A stretch of 64,000 nt of DNA, from assembly GCF_900176515.1 (NCBI RefSeq), contig NZ_FWXV01000001.1, positions 806,001-870,000 on the forward strand. The letters run 5' to 3'. Under the pieces are notes generated by a model. It was not told the DNA's origin and did no database searches. It saw only the letters and a program-made list of their open reading frames with translations. Origin of the DNA: Kibdelosporangium aridum. GTDB lineage: Bacteria; Actinomycetota; Actinomycetes; Mycobacteriales; Pseudonocardiaceae. The position numbers and the translations under genes are program-made. This document shows, piece by piece, positions 36,764 through 44,163 of the stretch; position 1 is the stretch's first letter, and each line of letters starts with the position of its first letter.

Positions 36764-37114
36764 TTGAGCATCAGCCAGCACGCGGCTCCGACCACCGCGA
36801 AGGTCGAGCGGCCAAAGCCAACCGTCACACTCACTCCCGGCCTGCGGCTGCGGACCGAGGTCGGAGTCGCACTCCACGACCTGTCGCAGGCAGGTGACGT
36901 GAGAACTGTTCTGGACAACCTTCGAGGGGCACTGGCCTACACGGCGGCGATCGGCGAGACCGCCATGGTCGCCAAGGCCTGCGAGGACGTTCGCTTGGCC
37001 ATCAGCAGACTGGACGCCGGACTCGTCACGTCCGCGTGCTCGTCGCTGACCGAGGCGCTGCGAGCGTTGAGCCCGCACCAGGAAGCCACGCCGGTACTGG
37101 CGCGGATGCTGTGA
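36764..37114 (+). CDS. hypothetical helical protein
   Basis: The 116-residue soluble protein has a disordered, Lys/Pro-rich N-terminus (residues 1-25) followed by three or four predicted helices (GVALHDLSQAGDVRTVLDNLRGALAYTAAIG, then KACEDVRLAISRLDAG). I recognise no family. The TTG start is supported by GGGGAGAG about 6 nt upstream and the absence of a better codon. A terminator follows at once. Confidence 0.55.
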   Translation: MSISQHAAPTTAKVERPKPTVTLTPGLRLRTEVGVALHDLSQAGDVRTVLDNLRGALAYTAAIGETAMVAKACEDVRLAISRLDAGLVTSACSSLTEALRALSPHQEATPVLARML

Positions 37115-37125
37115 CTGGAGACCGC

Positions 37126-37158
37126 GGACGCCGGGCCGGTCGGGGTGGTCCGGCGTCC
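37126..37158. terminator. bidirectional terminator
   Basis: GGACGCCGG and CCGGCGTCC form a perfect 9-bp stem with a 15-nt loop, between the ends of two convergent genes (37114 and 37167). Confidence 0.7.
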
Positions 37159-37166
37159 ACGGGGTC

Positions 37167-38549
37167 TTACGGGGCGATGCCGACGTTCGGGTAGAACCGC
37201 TGCCAGATCTTCGCCTGGAACTCGGTCAACGCGGGCCAGCCGTACGCGCCTATCCGCGGGCGCACCCTCGACTCGTAGCTGTTCGGCTGGAAGCCAGGCT
37301 CGAAGAAGCAGCCCTTGAGGTACTTCTCGTCGAACGCCGGGCACGCCGCCGCAATGGAGGCGGGCGTGGGCTTGCGGCCGGTGTGCACCCAGGTCGACAG
37401 GGCCGAAACGGCCGCGGCGTACTCAGAGTTACTCAGGGAGCTGTGCTCGCTCTCCTGGGTGAAAGTTTGTACGAGGTAGCGCGCCTTGCCGGCATTGGTC
37501 ACTGAAGCCTTGTATGCGGACTCGTGCTCGACGAACGCCGTCGGATCGTTGATCGCGTGCATGGTCAGCACCGGCACCTTGATCTCGCCGGTCAGATCGC
37601 TGTCGTACGAGAGATCACGAACGGCTGACTGGTCGGCCAGGAACCGTTCCACGCCAAGGTTCAGCGCCACATCGTCGTGCGAGCCGGAGTACCAGACGCC
37701 CAGGTTGGTGAAGGGGTTACGGCCGCCCAGCCGGTTGTGCACGATGTCGCGGAAGGTGAACGTCGCGAAGTTCAGGTGCGACGCCAGCGTCCGCTCCGGA
37801 ACCCCGGTCACCGCGAGGATGTCCTTGAGGTTCTGCGCCTGCTGAGCGGTGCGTTCCTGCGGCTGCGACTCGATCCCGGTGCATTCCTGCAGCCTGGCCC
37901 GCAGGCCGCTGCTGGTCATGGTGGAGTCCTTGCGCAGCCCCATCCACAGTGGATACTGCGGCTCGGTCGGCCGCGGGTGGTTGCCGCAGTAGTACTGATA
38001 GACCACGCGCAGGTCGACGCGGTAGTTGTAGCCGCGGGTGGCACCGGCCAGCACACCGTTGGTGAGCAGCACACCGTCGTATTTGTACTGTTCGGCGGCC
38101 TTCGCGGCGATGTTGCCGCCCCAGGACTGCCCGTGCAGCAGCGTGGTCTTCGGCTTGCCGAAGCTGCGGGTGAACTGAGCACGGAGGTTCTCAGTGTCCA
38201 GAATGGCCATTTGAGTGCCGTAACCGCCGCGGCGGTACGAGGAACCGGCCCACGCGTAGCCCTCGCTCACCATGACCGACCAACGCTTGAGGTCGTCGAC
38301 GCTGCGCTCCTGAGTCGGCGCACCCAGATCCGGGCCACCATGGGCGTGCAGCACCAAAGTGCCGTTCCAATTGCGAGGGACGGCGATCGAGTAGTACGCC
38401 CCGTTGCTGTCTTTGCCGCCGTAGCACGTGGTTTCGGCGGGAATGGTGTCCGGGCACGCCACGGCCGGCAACTGGTCCGCAGCCGCAGCCGCGGCAGGAA
38501 CCGCCGTCAGTCCCACCAGTAAGGCGGCGATGAGTGAAACCGTCTTCAT
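37167..38549 (-). CDS. secreted alpha/beta hydrolase
   Basis: The 460-residue protein has a Sec signal (KTVSLIAALLVGLTAVPAAAAAA), then an alpha/beta-hydrolase fold. The nucleophile elbow is LLHGQSWGGN (Ser about residue 142), the acid could be in VLTMHAINDPTAFVEH and the His in ESEHSSLSNSEY. Several Cys (VACPD, TTCYGG, AACPAFDEKYLKGCF) suit an extracellular protein with disulphides. Substrate unknown; an esterase or tannase-like role is possible. GGAGGACTC just before ATG 38549 fixes the start; the longer open frame upstream is not used. A LysR gene lies directly upstream on the same strand. Confidence 0.85.
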   Translation of the reverse strand: MKTVSLIAALLVGLTAVPAAAAAADQLPAVACPDTIPAETTCYGGKDSNGAYYSIAVPRNWNGTLVLHAHGGPDLGAPTQERSVDDLKRWSVMVSEGYAWAGSSYRRGGYGTQMAILDTENLRAQFTRSFGKPKTTLLHGQSWGGNIAAKAAEQYKYDGVLLTNGVLAGATRGYNYRVDLRVVYQYYCGNHPRPTEPQYPLWMGLRKDSTMTSSGLRARLQECTGIESQPQERTAQQAQNLKDILAVTGVPERTLASHLNFATFTFRDIVHNRLGGRNPFTNLGVWYSGSHDDVALNLGVERFLADQSAVRDLSYDSDLTGEIKVPVLTMHAINDPTAFVEHESAYKASVTNAGKARYLVQTFTQESEHSSLSNSEYAAAVSALSTWVHTGRKPTPASIAAACPAFDEKYLKGCFFEPGFQPNSYESRVRPRIGAYGWPALTEFQAKIWQRFYPNVGIAP

Positions 38550-38645
38550 GAGTCCTCCGCGAGCTGCGCACCGTCGCGCTGGGGTGACGGTAGACACACC
38601 GGCCGCGGCCCGCAGAGGTTGCGTTCATTGAGTTCACGTGGCGAA

Positions 38646-39593
38646 TTAATCGTCCACGTTGAAGGAAACATCCCGTGCGGTCTCGATGAAGGAGCGGATC
38701 GCGGTGTTGCGGGCGGAAGTGCGCCAGATCGGCACGACGACCATCGGCGGCATGTCGTGGATCGGCACCACCGCGAGGCCGGGAAAAGCCATTCGATCGA
38801 GTGCCGTGCTGACCGTGACATGCAGTCCGTGGCCACGCGCGACGGAAGTCAGGGCGTCTTCGACGATCAGCACTGAGCGGCCGGCCATTGACGGGATGTC
38901 CTCGGCCAGCCGGTTGAGCGGGACACCGGACGGCGTGACCGGCGGTATCCACGCGTTCTGCAGCTCGCGCGGCCAGGAATTGCTCGGGCTCAGCAGCGGA
39001 TGACCGGCGAGCCGCTCGACGCTGATCGACGTGAATTCGGCCAGTGGGTGCCCGGACGGGACGATCACGCCCCGGCGCACCTGATGCAGCACCGGACCCA
39101 CGGTCAGTCCGGGTGCCTCGACGGCTTTGCCGTCGCCGCCTGGGCTCCAGACCAGTTGAACGTCGGTGTCCTCTGGCCGGAACGGGCCGTGTGATCCGAT
39201 GTCGAAGTTGACCATCGCCCGGAGTTTGACTGTGAACCCAGGATGGCGGTGTTCGAAGGCGGTCACGATGCGGGTGACGGCTTTGGCGCCGATGGACGGC
39301 ATGTAGCCGACCGACAGTTCGACCTGGACGTCGTGCGCGACTGCCTGGCAGTCGGTCAAAGCCGAAGCCAGCGCGCCGAATCCACGTCGTGCGCCGTCGT
39401 GGAACTTCTCGCCGAGCGGGGTCAGCCGCACGGTCCGGCTGGACCGTTCGAACAGCGGCCCGCCGATCTCGCGTTCGAGGGCACGGATCAGCTGGCTCAC
39501 GCGGCCCTGCGTGATGTGCAAGCGGTCCGCGGTCCGGCCGATGTGCAACTCGTCGGCAAGGACCAGGAAGGTCTCCACTTCCCGTAGCTCCAC
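38646..39593 (-). CDS. LysR-family transcriptional regulator
   Basis: The 315-residue protein has a winged HTH at the N-terminus (ELREVETFLVLADELHIGRTADRLHITQGRVSQLIRALEREIG) and a periplasmic-binding-like effector domain (VELSVGYMPSIGAKAVTRIV). It starts at GTG 39593. It is 96 bp upstream of the secreted hydrolase on the same strand, so the hydrolase may be its target although LysR genes more often face theirs. Confidence 0.9.
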   Translation of the reverse strand: MELREVETFLVLADELHIGRTADRLHITQGRVSQLIRALEREIGGPLFERSSRTVRLTPLGEKFHDGARRGFGALASALTDCQAVAHDVQVELSVGYMPSIGAKAVTRIVTAFEHRHPGFTVKLRAMVNFDIGSHGPFRPEDTDVQLVWSPGGDGKAVEAPGLTVGPVLHQVRRGVIVPSGHPLAEFTSISVERLAGHPLLSPSNSWPRELQNAWIPPVTPSGVPLNRLAEDIPSMAGRSVLIVEDALTSVARGHGLHVTVSTALDRMAFPGLAVVPIHDMPPMVVVPIWRTSARNTAIRSFIETARDVSFNVDD

Positions 39594-39708
39594 TGCGGCC
39601 CCTCGCGCTCAACCCGGTCGACGACGACGCTCATGGTCAGGTTAGCGCCAATTCCGTATGCATCCGATTGCAGCTTCTGCTGTCGATTCTGTCCGAAGAG
39701 GACAGACG

Positions 39709-40470
39709 TCAGCCGGTAGCATGCCTGACCCCTGGCCGCAGGATCCGGCAGATCAGGTCACGGCTTGCTTGGTCGGGCCCTCGGTTGGCCGAGGAGACCA
39801 GCGTCATCCGCAGCCGTTGATACGCCGCGACGGCCCGGGCTGGCTGATTGGCCAGGACACAGGCCCGCATCAGCATGCGGTACGCGGGCTCGTCGAGGGG
39901 ATCGGTCGCGACGAGTGTTTCGGCGAGAACTTGCGCCAGGCGCGGCGCGTTCGTCCGCAATGAACACTCCGCGGCCACGTGCCGAGACCGCCGCAGCAAG
40001 GCTTTCTGTGCGTCACGGGCCTGCTCCGCCCACGGAGCGGTCCGATGATCGGTCAGCACCGGCCCGTCGTCGAGCAGCCGCATGGCCTTTTCCGCGATGA
40101 GCAGGCCATGCGCGGGTTGGGCGTCCTTCAACAGGCGTTCCGCTTTGAGGACGTGGGTGGCCGCCTCGTGCAGATCCACATGGACCGACTCGCCCAACTG
40201 GTAGCCGCGTCTGCCGCCGACGATGGCGTCCTGACCGAACCGCCCCCGTAACCGGCTGACGAGCGTTGCCACGTTCGCCTCGGGTTCACGCGGCGGCGCG
40301 CCTTCCCACAATGCGTCGACCACGTAGGACATCGGTACCGTGCGGTCGCATTGCGCGCCGAGCAGCGCGAGCAGAGTTCGCGCTTTGCGGCTACCGACCG
40401 CACGGGTCTCCCATGCGTCCGCTGTGTTGGAAACCCTGACCACGCCGACCAGCCGCAAGTTCCAGCTCAT
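39709..40470 (-). CDS. small SARP regulator (DNA-binding plus BTAD)
   Basis: The 253-residue protein contains only a SARP DNA-binding domain (residues about 1-85; RKARTLLALLGAQCDRTVPMSYVVDALWEGAPPREPEANVATLVSRLRG) and a BTAD domain (about 95-240). This is the size of pathway-specific SARPs such as ActII-ORF4. ATG 40470 begins exactly at the domain (SWNLRLVGVVRV); AGGGGT lies very close to it. No biosynthetic cluster surrounds it. Confidence 0.85.
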   Translation of the reverse strand: MSWNLRLVGVVRVSNTADAWETRAVGSRKARTLLALLGAQCDRTVPMSYVVDALWEGAPPREPEANVATLVSRLRGRFGQDAIVGGRRGYQLGESVHVDLHEAATHVLKAERLLKDAQPAHGLLIAEKAMRLLDDGPVLTDHRTAPWAEQARDAQKALLRRSRHVAAECSLRTNAPRLAQVLAETLVATDPLDEPAYRMLMRACVLANQPARAVAAYQRLRMTLVSSANRGPDQASRDLICRILRPGVRHATG

Positions 40471-40517
40471 ACCCCTACGGCGTGACGTCCGCGTGCCACG
40501 GGTGTGCCACACAGTTT

Positions 40518-40937
40518 CTAAACAGTTGTCAGCGAGACCTCAGTGGACTTGATCAGGGCGACGACCTGGGCACCGGCGGCCAGACCGAGCTCGTTCACCG
40601 CGTCGCGAGTGATCGCGGCGGTCAGCTCGCCGCCGTCGACCGAGATCTTGACGGTGGCCATCGCCGCGCCGGTGGTGACGCTGGTGACCTCGCCACGCAA
40701 CTGGTTGCGGATGCTGATGCCAGGGACGGGCTGGGTGGACAGTGCCACCTCAGTTGACTTGATCAGCGCGTTCACCTGCGTGCCATTGGTGAGACCCAGC
40801 TCGTCAACGGCCTCACGGGTGATCGCCGCGGTGATCTCCTGCCCGCCCGTGAGGCGGGTCTTGACCGTGGCTATGACCTCGCCGGACTGGACCGCGCTCA
40901 CTGTGCCGGTGAGCTTGTTACGGATGCTCAGTGCCAT
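40518..40937 (-). CDS. tandem TOBE (Mop) domain molybdate-binding protein
   Basis: The 139-residue protein is two copies of a 65-70-residue Mop/TOBE domain (SIRNKLTGTVSAVQSGEVIATVKTRL and SIRNQLRGEVTSVTTGAAMATVKISV), each ending ALIKSTEV. Such molbindins bind molybdate or tungstate oxyanions in the cytoplasm as a store or sensor. There is no ABC transporter nearby. It lies between the siderophore-interacting protein (38-bp gap) and the small SARP (47-bp gap) on the same strand. Confidence 0.9.
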   Translation of the reverse strand: MALSIRNKLTGTVSAVQSGEVIATVKTRLTGGQEITAAITREAVDELGLTNGTQVNALIKSTEVALSTQPVPGISIRNQLRGEVTSVTTGAAMATVKISVDGGELTAAITRDAVNELGLAAGAQVVALIKSTEVSLTTV

Positions 40938-40975
40938 GAGCGCGGACTGTAATGCTGGTCCGGCTGCCCCGCGAC

Positions 40976-41743
40976 TCAGTCGTAAGCGGGGCGGTTGGCG
41001 CTCCAGTAGCCGCAGAAGTAGATCTGCTTCTTGTCGATGCCACGCTCGTTGACCAGGTAGCGCCGGATCGATGTGGCGAGCTTCTGCTCACCGGCCACCC
41101 ATGCGTACGGCTTGCCCTCGGGCAACGTCACCGACCGCAGGACGTTGATCACCTCGGCGCCGCGGTGCGCGCCGCGGTTGAGCCACGACACCTCGACACC
41201 GTCCGGAATCGCCAGCTCAAGCCGGGTGAACGAGTCGGCGACCTCCAGCAACACGGTCGCGTTCGTCTGCGGCGCAAGGCTTTCCAGGATCCCGGCGATC
41301 GCGGGCAGCGCCGTCTCGTCGCCGACCAGCAGTTGCCAGTCCGCGTCCTGCGGCTCGTACTCCGAGCGGTCGGACAGCACGCCGATCCGGTCGCCGGGAC
41401 TGGCCGCGCACGCCCATTTCGAAGCCGGACCGGTGTCGCCGTGCAGGACGAAGTCGATGTCCAGTTCGCCACGCGCGTGGTCGATCCGGCGGACCGTGTA
41501 GTTGCGCATCACCGGACGGCGTTCGGCGGGCATGGCCTGCAGCTCGGGCCACCAGTCCTCGGTGACCGGCAGCCGGAAGTCCTCAGCGACCGGGAAAAAC
41601 ACCCTGGCCAGGTGATCGGGTCCGGTGTACGCGAAGTTCGGGACGTCGTCACCGGCCAGCGTGATCCGGGCCATGTGCTCGGACAGCTTCCGCACGGCCG
41701 TGACGGTCACGAACATCGGCCGCTGCTGGCTCTTCACGGACAT
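40976..41743 (-). CDS. siderophore-interacting protein (ferric-siderophore reductase)
   Basis: The 255-residue protein matches the SIP family (ViuB/YqjH-like). It has an FAD-binding barrel (ITLAGDDVPNFAYTGPDHLARVFFPV, then RNYTVRRIDHARGELDIDFVLHG) and a C-terminal NAD(P)H domain (WQLLVGDETALPAIAGILE, then WVAGEQKLATSIRRYL, ending YWSANRPAYD). It releases iron from imported ferric siderophores by reduction. The iron box at 41769 indicates control by IdeR/DmdR. Confidence 0.93.
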   Translation of the reverse strand: MSVKSQQRPMFVTVTAVRKLSEHMARITLAGDDVPNFAYTGPDHLARVFFPVAEDFRLPVTEDWWPELQAMPAERRPVMRNYTVRRIDHARGELDIDFVLHGDTGPASKWACAASPGDRIGVLSDRSEYEPQDADWQLLVGDETALPAIAGILESLAPQTNATVLLEVADSFTRLELAIPDGVEVSWLNRGAHRGAEVINVLRSVTLPEGKPYAWVAGEQKLATSIRRYLVNERGIDKKQIYFCGYWSANRPAYD

Positions 41744-41768
41744 TGCGCGCTCCTCCCAGGCTTTTGTC

Positions 41769-41786
41769 GGTTAGCCTAACCTAACT
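41769..41786 (-). promoter_or_regulatory. IdeR/DmdR iron box
   Basis: On the minus strand the site reads TTAGGTTAGGCTAACC, nearly identical to the actinobacterial iron box TTAGGTTAGSCTAACCTAA. It is about 26 bp upstream of the siderophore-interacting gene, as expected for repression by an IdeR/DtxR-type regulator with Fe(II). The divergent khtT gene starts about 100 bp away and might also be affected. Confidence 0.85.
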
Positions 41787-41883
41787 CGATCATCGGCGGG
41801 ATGGGGAGGGCGGAAGCGCTGTGAGTGCCGGGTGCAGGGGTTCGGTGCGGTGTTGACCATGCTGGCGAGCTAAAGTCGGAATT

Positions 41884-42366
41884 GTGAACGTCGAGGTGAC
41901 ACCCCTGCCGGGTTTGGGCACACGCCAGGACTTCGTCTCACGCGCCGGCCGGAGGATCGGGGTGATCACCTACCGGGACGGCAAGATGGAGATGATCGTC
42001 TCCAAACAGGACGACACGGACTCGTGCGTCGCGTCGATCCCGCTGACCACCGAGGAGGGCGCGACCCTGGCTACATTGCTCGGTGCGCCACAGCTGGTCT
42101 CACAGCTGCGCGACCAGCACAGGGAAGTCACCGGGATCAACACCCGGCAGCTCCCGCTCGCGCCGGGGTCGCCCTACGACGGCAAGACCCTCGGTGACAC
42201 GGCGTTGCGTACGAGGACAGCGGTGTCCGTCGTCGCGGTGGTGCGTAACGGCACCGTCCACCCCTCGCCCCGGCCGGACTTCCGGCTCGTCGGCGGCGAC
42301 ATGCTCGTGACAGTTGGCACGCCCGACGGGCTGAGCAACGCCGCCGACGTTCTCGAGTCCGGCTGA
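41884..42366 (+). CDS. khtT: KhtT-like RCK_C regulatory subunit of a K+/H+ antiporter
   Basis: The 160-residue protein has an N-terminal segment of the KhtT type (VEVTPLPGLGTRQDFVSRAGRRIGVITYRDGKMEM) and a C-terminal TrkA-C/RCK_C domain (REVTGINTRQLPLAPGSPYDGKTLGDTALRTRTAVSVVAVVRNG to DMLVTVGTPDGL). RCK_C subunits sense nucleotides such as c-di-AMP and gate the antiporter. It lies 23 bp before the antiporter gene. Starts at GTG 41884. Confidence 0.9.
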   Translation: MNVEVTPLPGLGTRQDFVSRAGRRIGVITYRDGKMEMIVSKQDDTDSCVASIPLTTEEGATLATLLGAPQLVSQLRDQHREVTGINTRQLPLAPGSPYDGKTLGDTALRTRTAVSVVAVVRNGTVHPSPRPDFRLVGGDMLVTVGTPDGLSNAADVLESG

Positions 42367-42389
42367 TCTGAACCACCACAAGGGGACAA

Positions 42390-43574
42390 GTGCACGACAC
42401 CGCCATCTCCCTGATCGAACTGGGAGCGGTTTTCTTCGGCCTGGGATTACTCGGACGCATCGCGTGGAAAATCGGGATATCGCCGATCCCGCTGTACCTG
42501 ATCGGCGGCCTCGCGTTCGGCTCTGGCGGGCTCGTCCCATTGCACGGCATCGAGGAGTTCGCCTCGCTGGCCGCCGAAATCGGCGTGATCCTGCTGTTGT
42601 TGCTGCTGGGCCTGGAGTATTCGGCGGACGAACTCGTCACCGGGATGCGCCGGTCTTGGCTGGCGGGTGTGCTCGACATCGTGCTCAACGCCCTGCCGGG
42701 CGCGTTGGTGGCGCTGTGGCTGGGCTGGGGCCTGGTCGGGGCGATCGCGATGGCGGGGGTCACGTACATCTCGTCGTCGGGGATCGTCGCGAAAGTCCTC
42801 GGCGACCTCGGCAGGCTCGGTAACCGCGAAACGCCGGTGGTGCTGTCGATCCTGGTGTTCGAGGACCTGGCGATGGCCGTGTACCTGCCGATCCTCACCG
42901 CACTGCTGGCCGGTGCGACGCTGGCAGGCGGGCTGACCGCGGTCGGGATCTCGCTGATCGTGATCACTGTGGTGCTGATCGTCGCCCTGAAATTCGGCCG
43001 GTACGTGTCGATGCTGGTCGACAGCCAATTGCCGGAAGTGTTCCTGCTGCGCGTGCTCGGCGCGGCGCTGCTGGTCGCCGGAATCGCCTCACAGCTGCAG
43101 GTTTCCGCCGCGGTTGGCGCGTTCCTGCTGGGCATCGCGATCTCCGGATCGACCGCCGAGAACGCGACCAAGCTGCTGGAACCGTTGCGGGACCTGTTCG
43201 CCGCGATGTTCTTCGTGGTCTTCGGGCTCAACACGAACCCGACGAGCATCCCGCCGGTACTCGGCTACGCCGTCCTGCTGGCCATTGTCACCGCGTTGAC
43301 GAAGGTCGCCACGGGCTGGTTCGCCGCACAGCAGCAGGGAATCGGCCGGATGGGCCGGGCTCGGGCAGGCGCCGCGCTGGTCGCCCGGGGCGAATTCTCG
43401 ATCGTCATCGCGGGTCTGGCGGTGACCGCGGGCGCCGTGGACGAACAGCTCGCCGCACTGGCAACGGCGTACGTGCTGCTGATGGCCGTGCTTGGCCCGG
43501 TCGCCGCCCGCGTCGTGGAACCAGTGGCCCGCGGTATGCAGCGGAGGTTGCGGCCTAATCCGTCACCGGGATGA
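42390..43574 (+). CDS. khtU: KhtU-like CPA2 cation/proton antiporter
   Basis: The 394-residue protein has about 12 membrane helices with CPA2 motifs (IGGLAFGSGGLVP, GVILLLLLLGLEYSADEL, SSSGIVAKVLGDLG, ILVFEDLAMAVYLPIL). It lacks the cytoplasmic RCK domain found in KefB/C, which fits regulation by the separate KhtT subunit upstream. It exports K+ in exchange for protons. GTG 42390 follows AAGGGGACAAG. The last 20 bp overlap the convergent phosphodiesterase gene. Confidence 0.92.
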   Translation: MHDTAISLIELGAVFFGLGLLGRIAWKIGISPIPLYLIGGLAFGSGGLVPLHGIEEFASLAAEIGVILLLLLLGLEYSADELVTGMRRSWLAGVLDIVLNALPGALVALWLGWGLVGAIAMAGVTYISSSGIVAKVLGDLGRLGNRETPVVLSILVFEDLAMAVYLPILTALLAGATLAGGLTAVGISLIVITVVLIVALKFGRYVSMLVDSQLPEVFLLRVLGAALLVAGIASQLQVSAAVGAFLLGIAISGSTAENATKLLEPLRDLFAAMFFVVFGLNTNPTSIPPVLGYAVLLAIVTALTKVATGWFAAQQQGIGRMGRARAGAALVARGEFSIVIAGLAVTAGAVDEQLAALATAYVLLMAVLGPVAARVVEPVARGMQRRLRPNPSPG

Positions 43575-44049
43575 TCTGGGCGTCGAGGAGTTCGCCGTCC
43601 GCGATGGTCAGGATCCCGATGGTGCCGTGGGGCTGACGGCGGCGGTCGGTCGGCGAGCCGGGGTTGAAAATCCTTACGCCGTCGCCGGTCTGGTCCATCG
43701 GGATGTGCGAATGGCCGAACACCACCAGGTCCGCGTCCGGGAACCGGCGGCGCATCCGTGCGGCGCGGCCGGTGGCCTGGCCGCTGTCGTGGATCATCGC
43801 GACCCGCAGACCCGCCAGGTCGAGCTCGAGCGTCTCCGGAGCACCCCACGCGGCCACGTCCGGGCCGTCATTGTTGCCCAGTACGACATGCACCGGCGCG
43901 AACCGCTCCAGCTCGTCCAGGACATCCGGTGTGCACACGTCGCCCGCGTGCAGGATCACGTCGGCGTCCCGCAAGTACGAAGCCACTCTGGGCGGGCAGG
44001 ACTTCCAGCGCCGGGGCGAGTGCGTGTCGGCGAGTACCACCACTCTCAT
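43555..44049 (-). CDS. YfcE/MJ0936-type metallophosphodiesterase
   Basis: The 164-residue enzyme shows the calcineurin-fold metal motifs: VVVLADTHSPRRW, VILHAGDVCTPDVLDELE, VVLGNNDGPD, VAMIHDSGQATG and VVFGHSHIPMDQ, then NPGSPTDRRR. It hydrolyses phosphodiesters with Mn/Fe. Small family members act on c-di-nucleotide fragments or 2',3'-cyclic substrates, but this one is not identified. ATG 44049 is chosen; the upstream in-frame ATG 44067 is also possible. Confidence 0.9.
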   Translation of the reverse strand: MRVVVLADTHSPRRWKSCPPRVASYLRDADVILHAGDVCTPDVLDELERFAPVHVVLGNNDGPDVAAWGAPETLELDLAGLRVAMIHDSGQATGRAARMRRRFPDADLVVFGHSHIPMDQTGDGVRIFNPGSPTDRRRQPHGTIGILTIADGELLDAQIIPVTD

Positions 44050-44163
44050 CCGGCCATTGTGCTGCAAAGCTTCTGCAACGGCCGGTGAACGCAGACTCCG
44101 GGGTCGCCGTTCTGGCCAAGCATTCGCACGAGCTGGCCGGTGAACTGCGGGTGATCATCGAGA

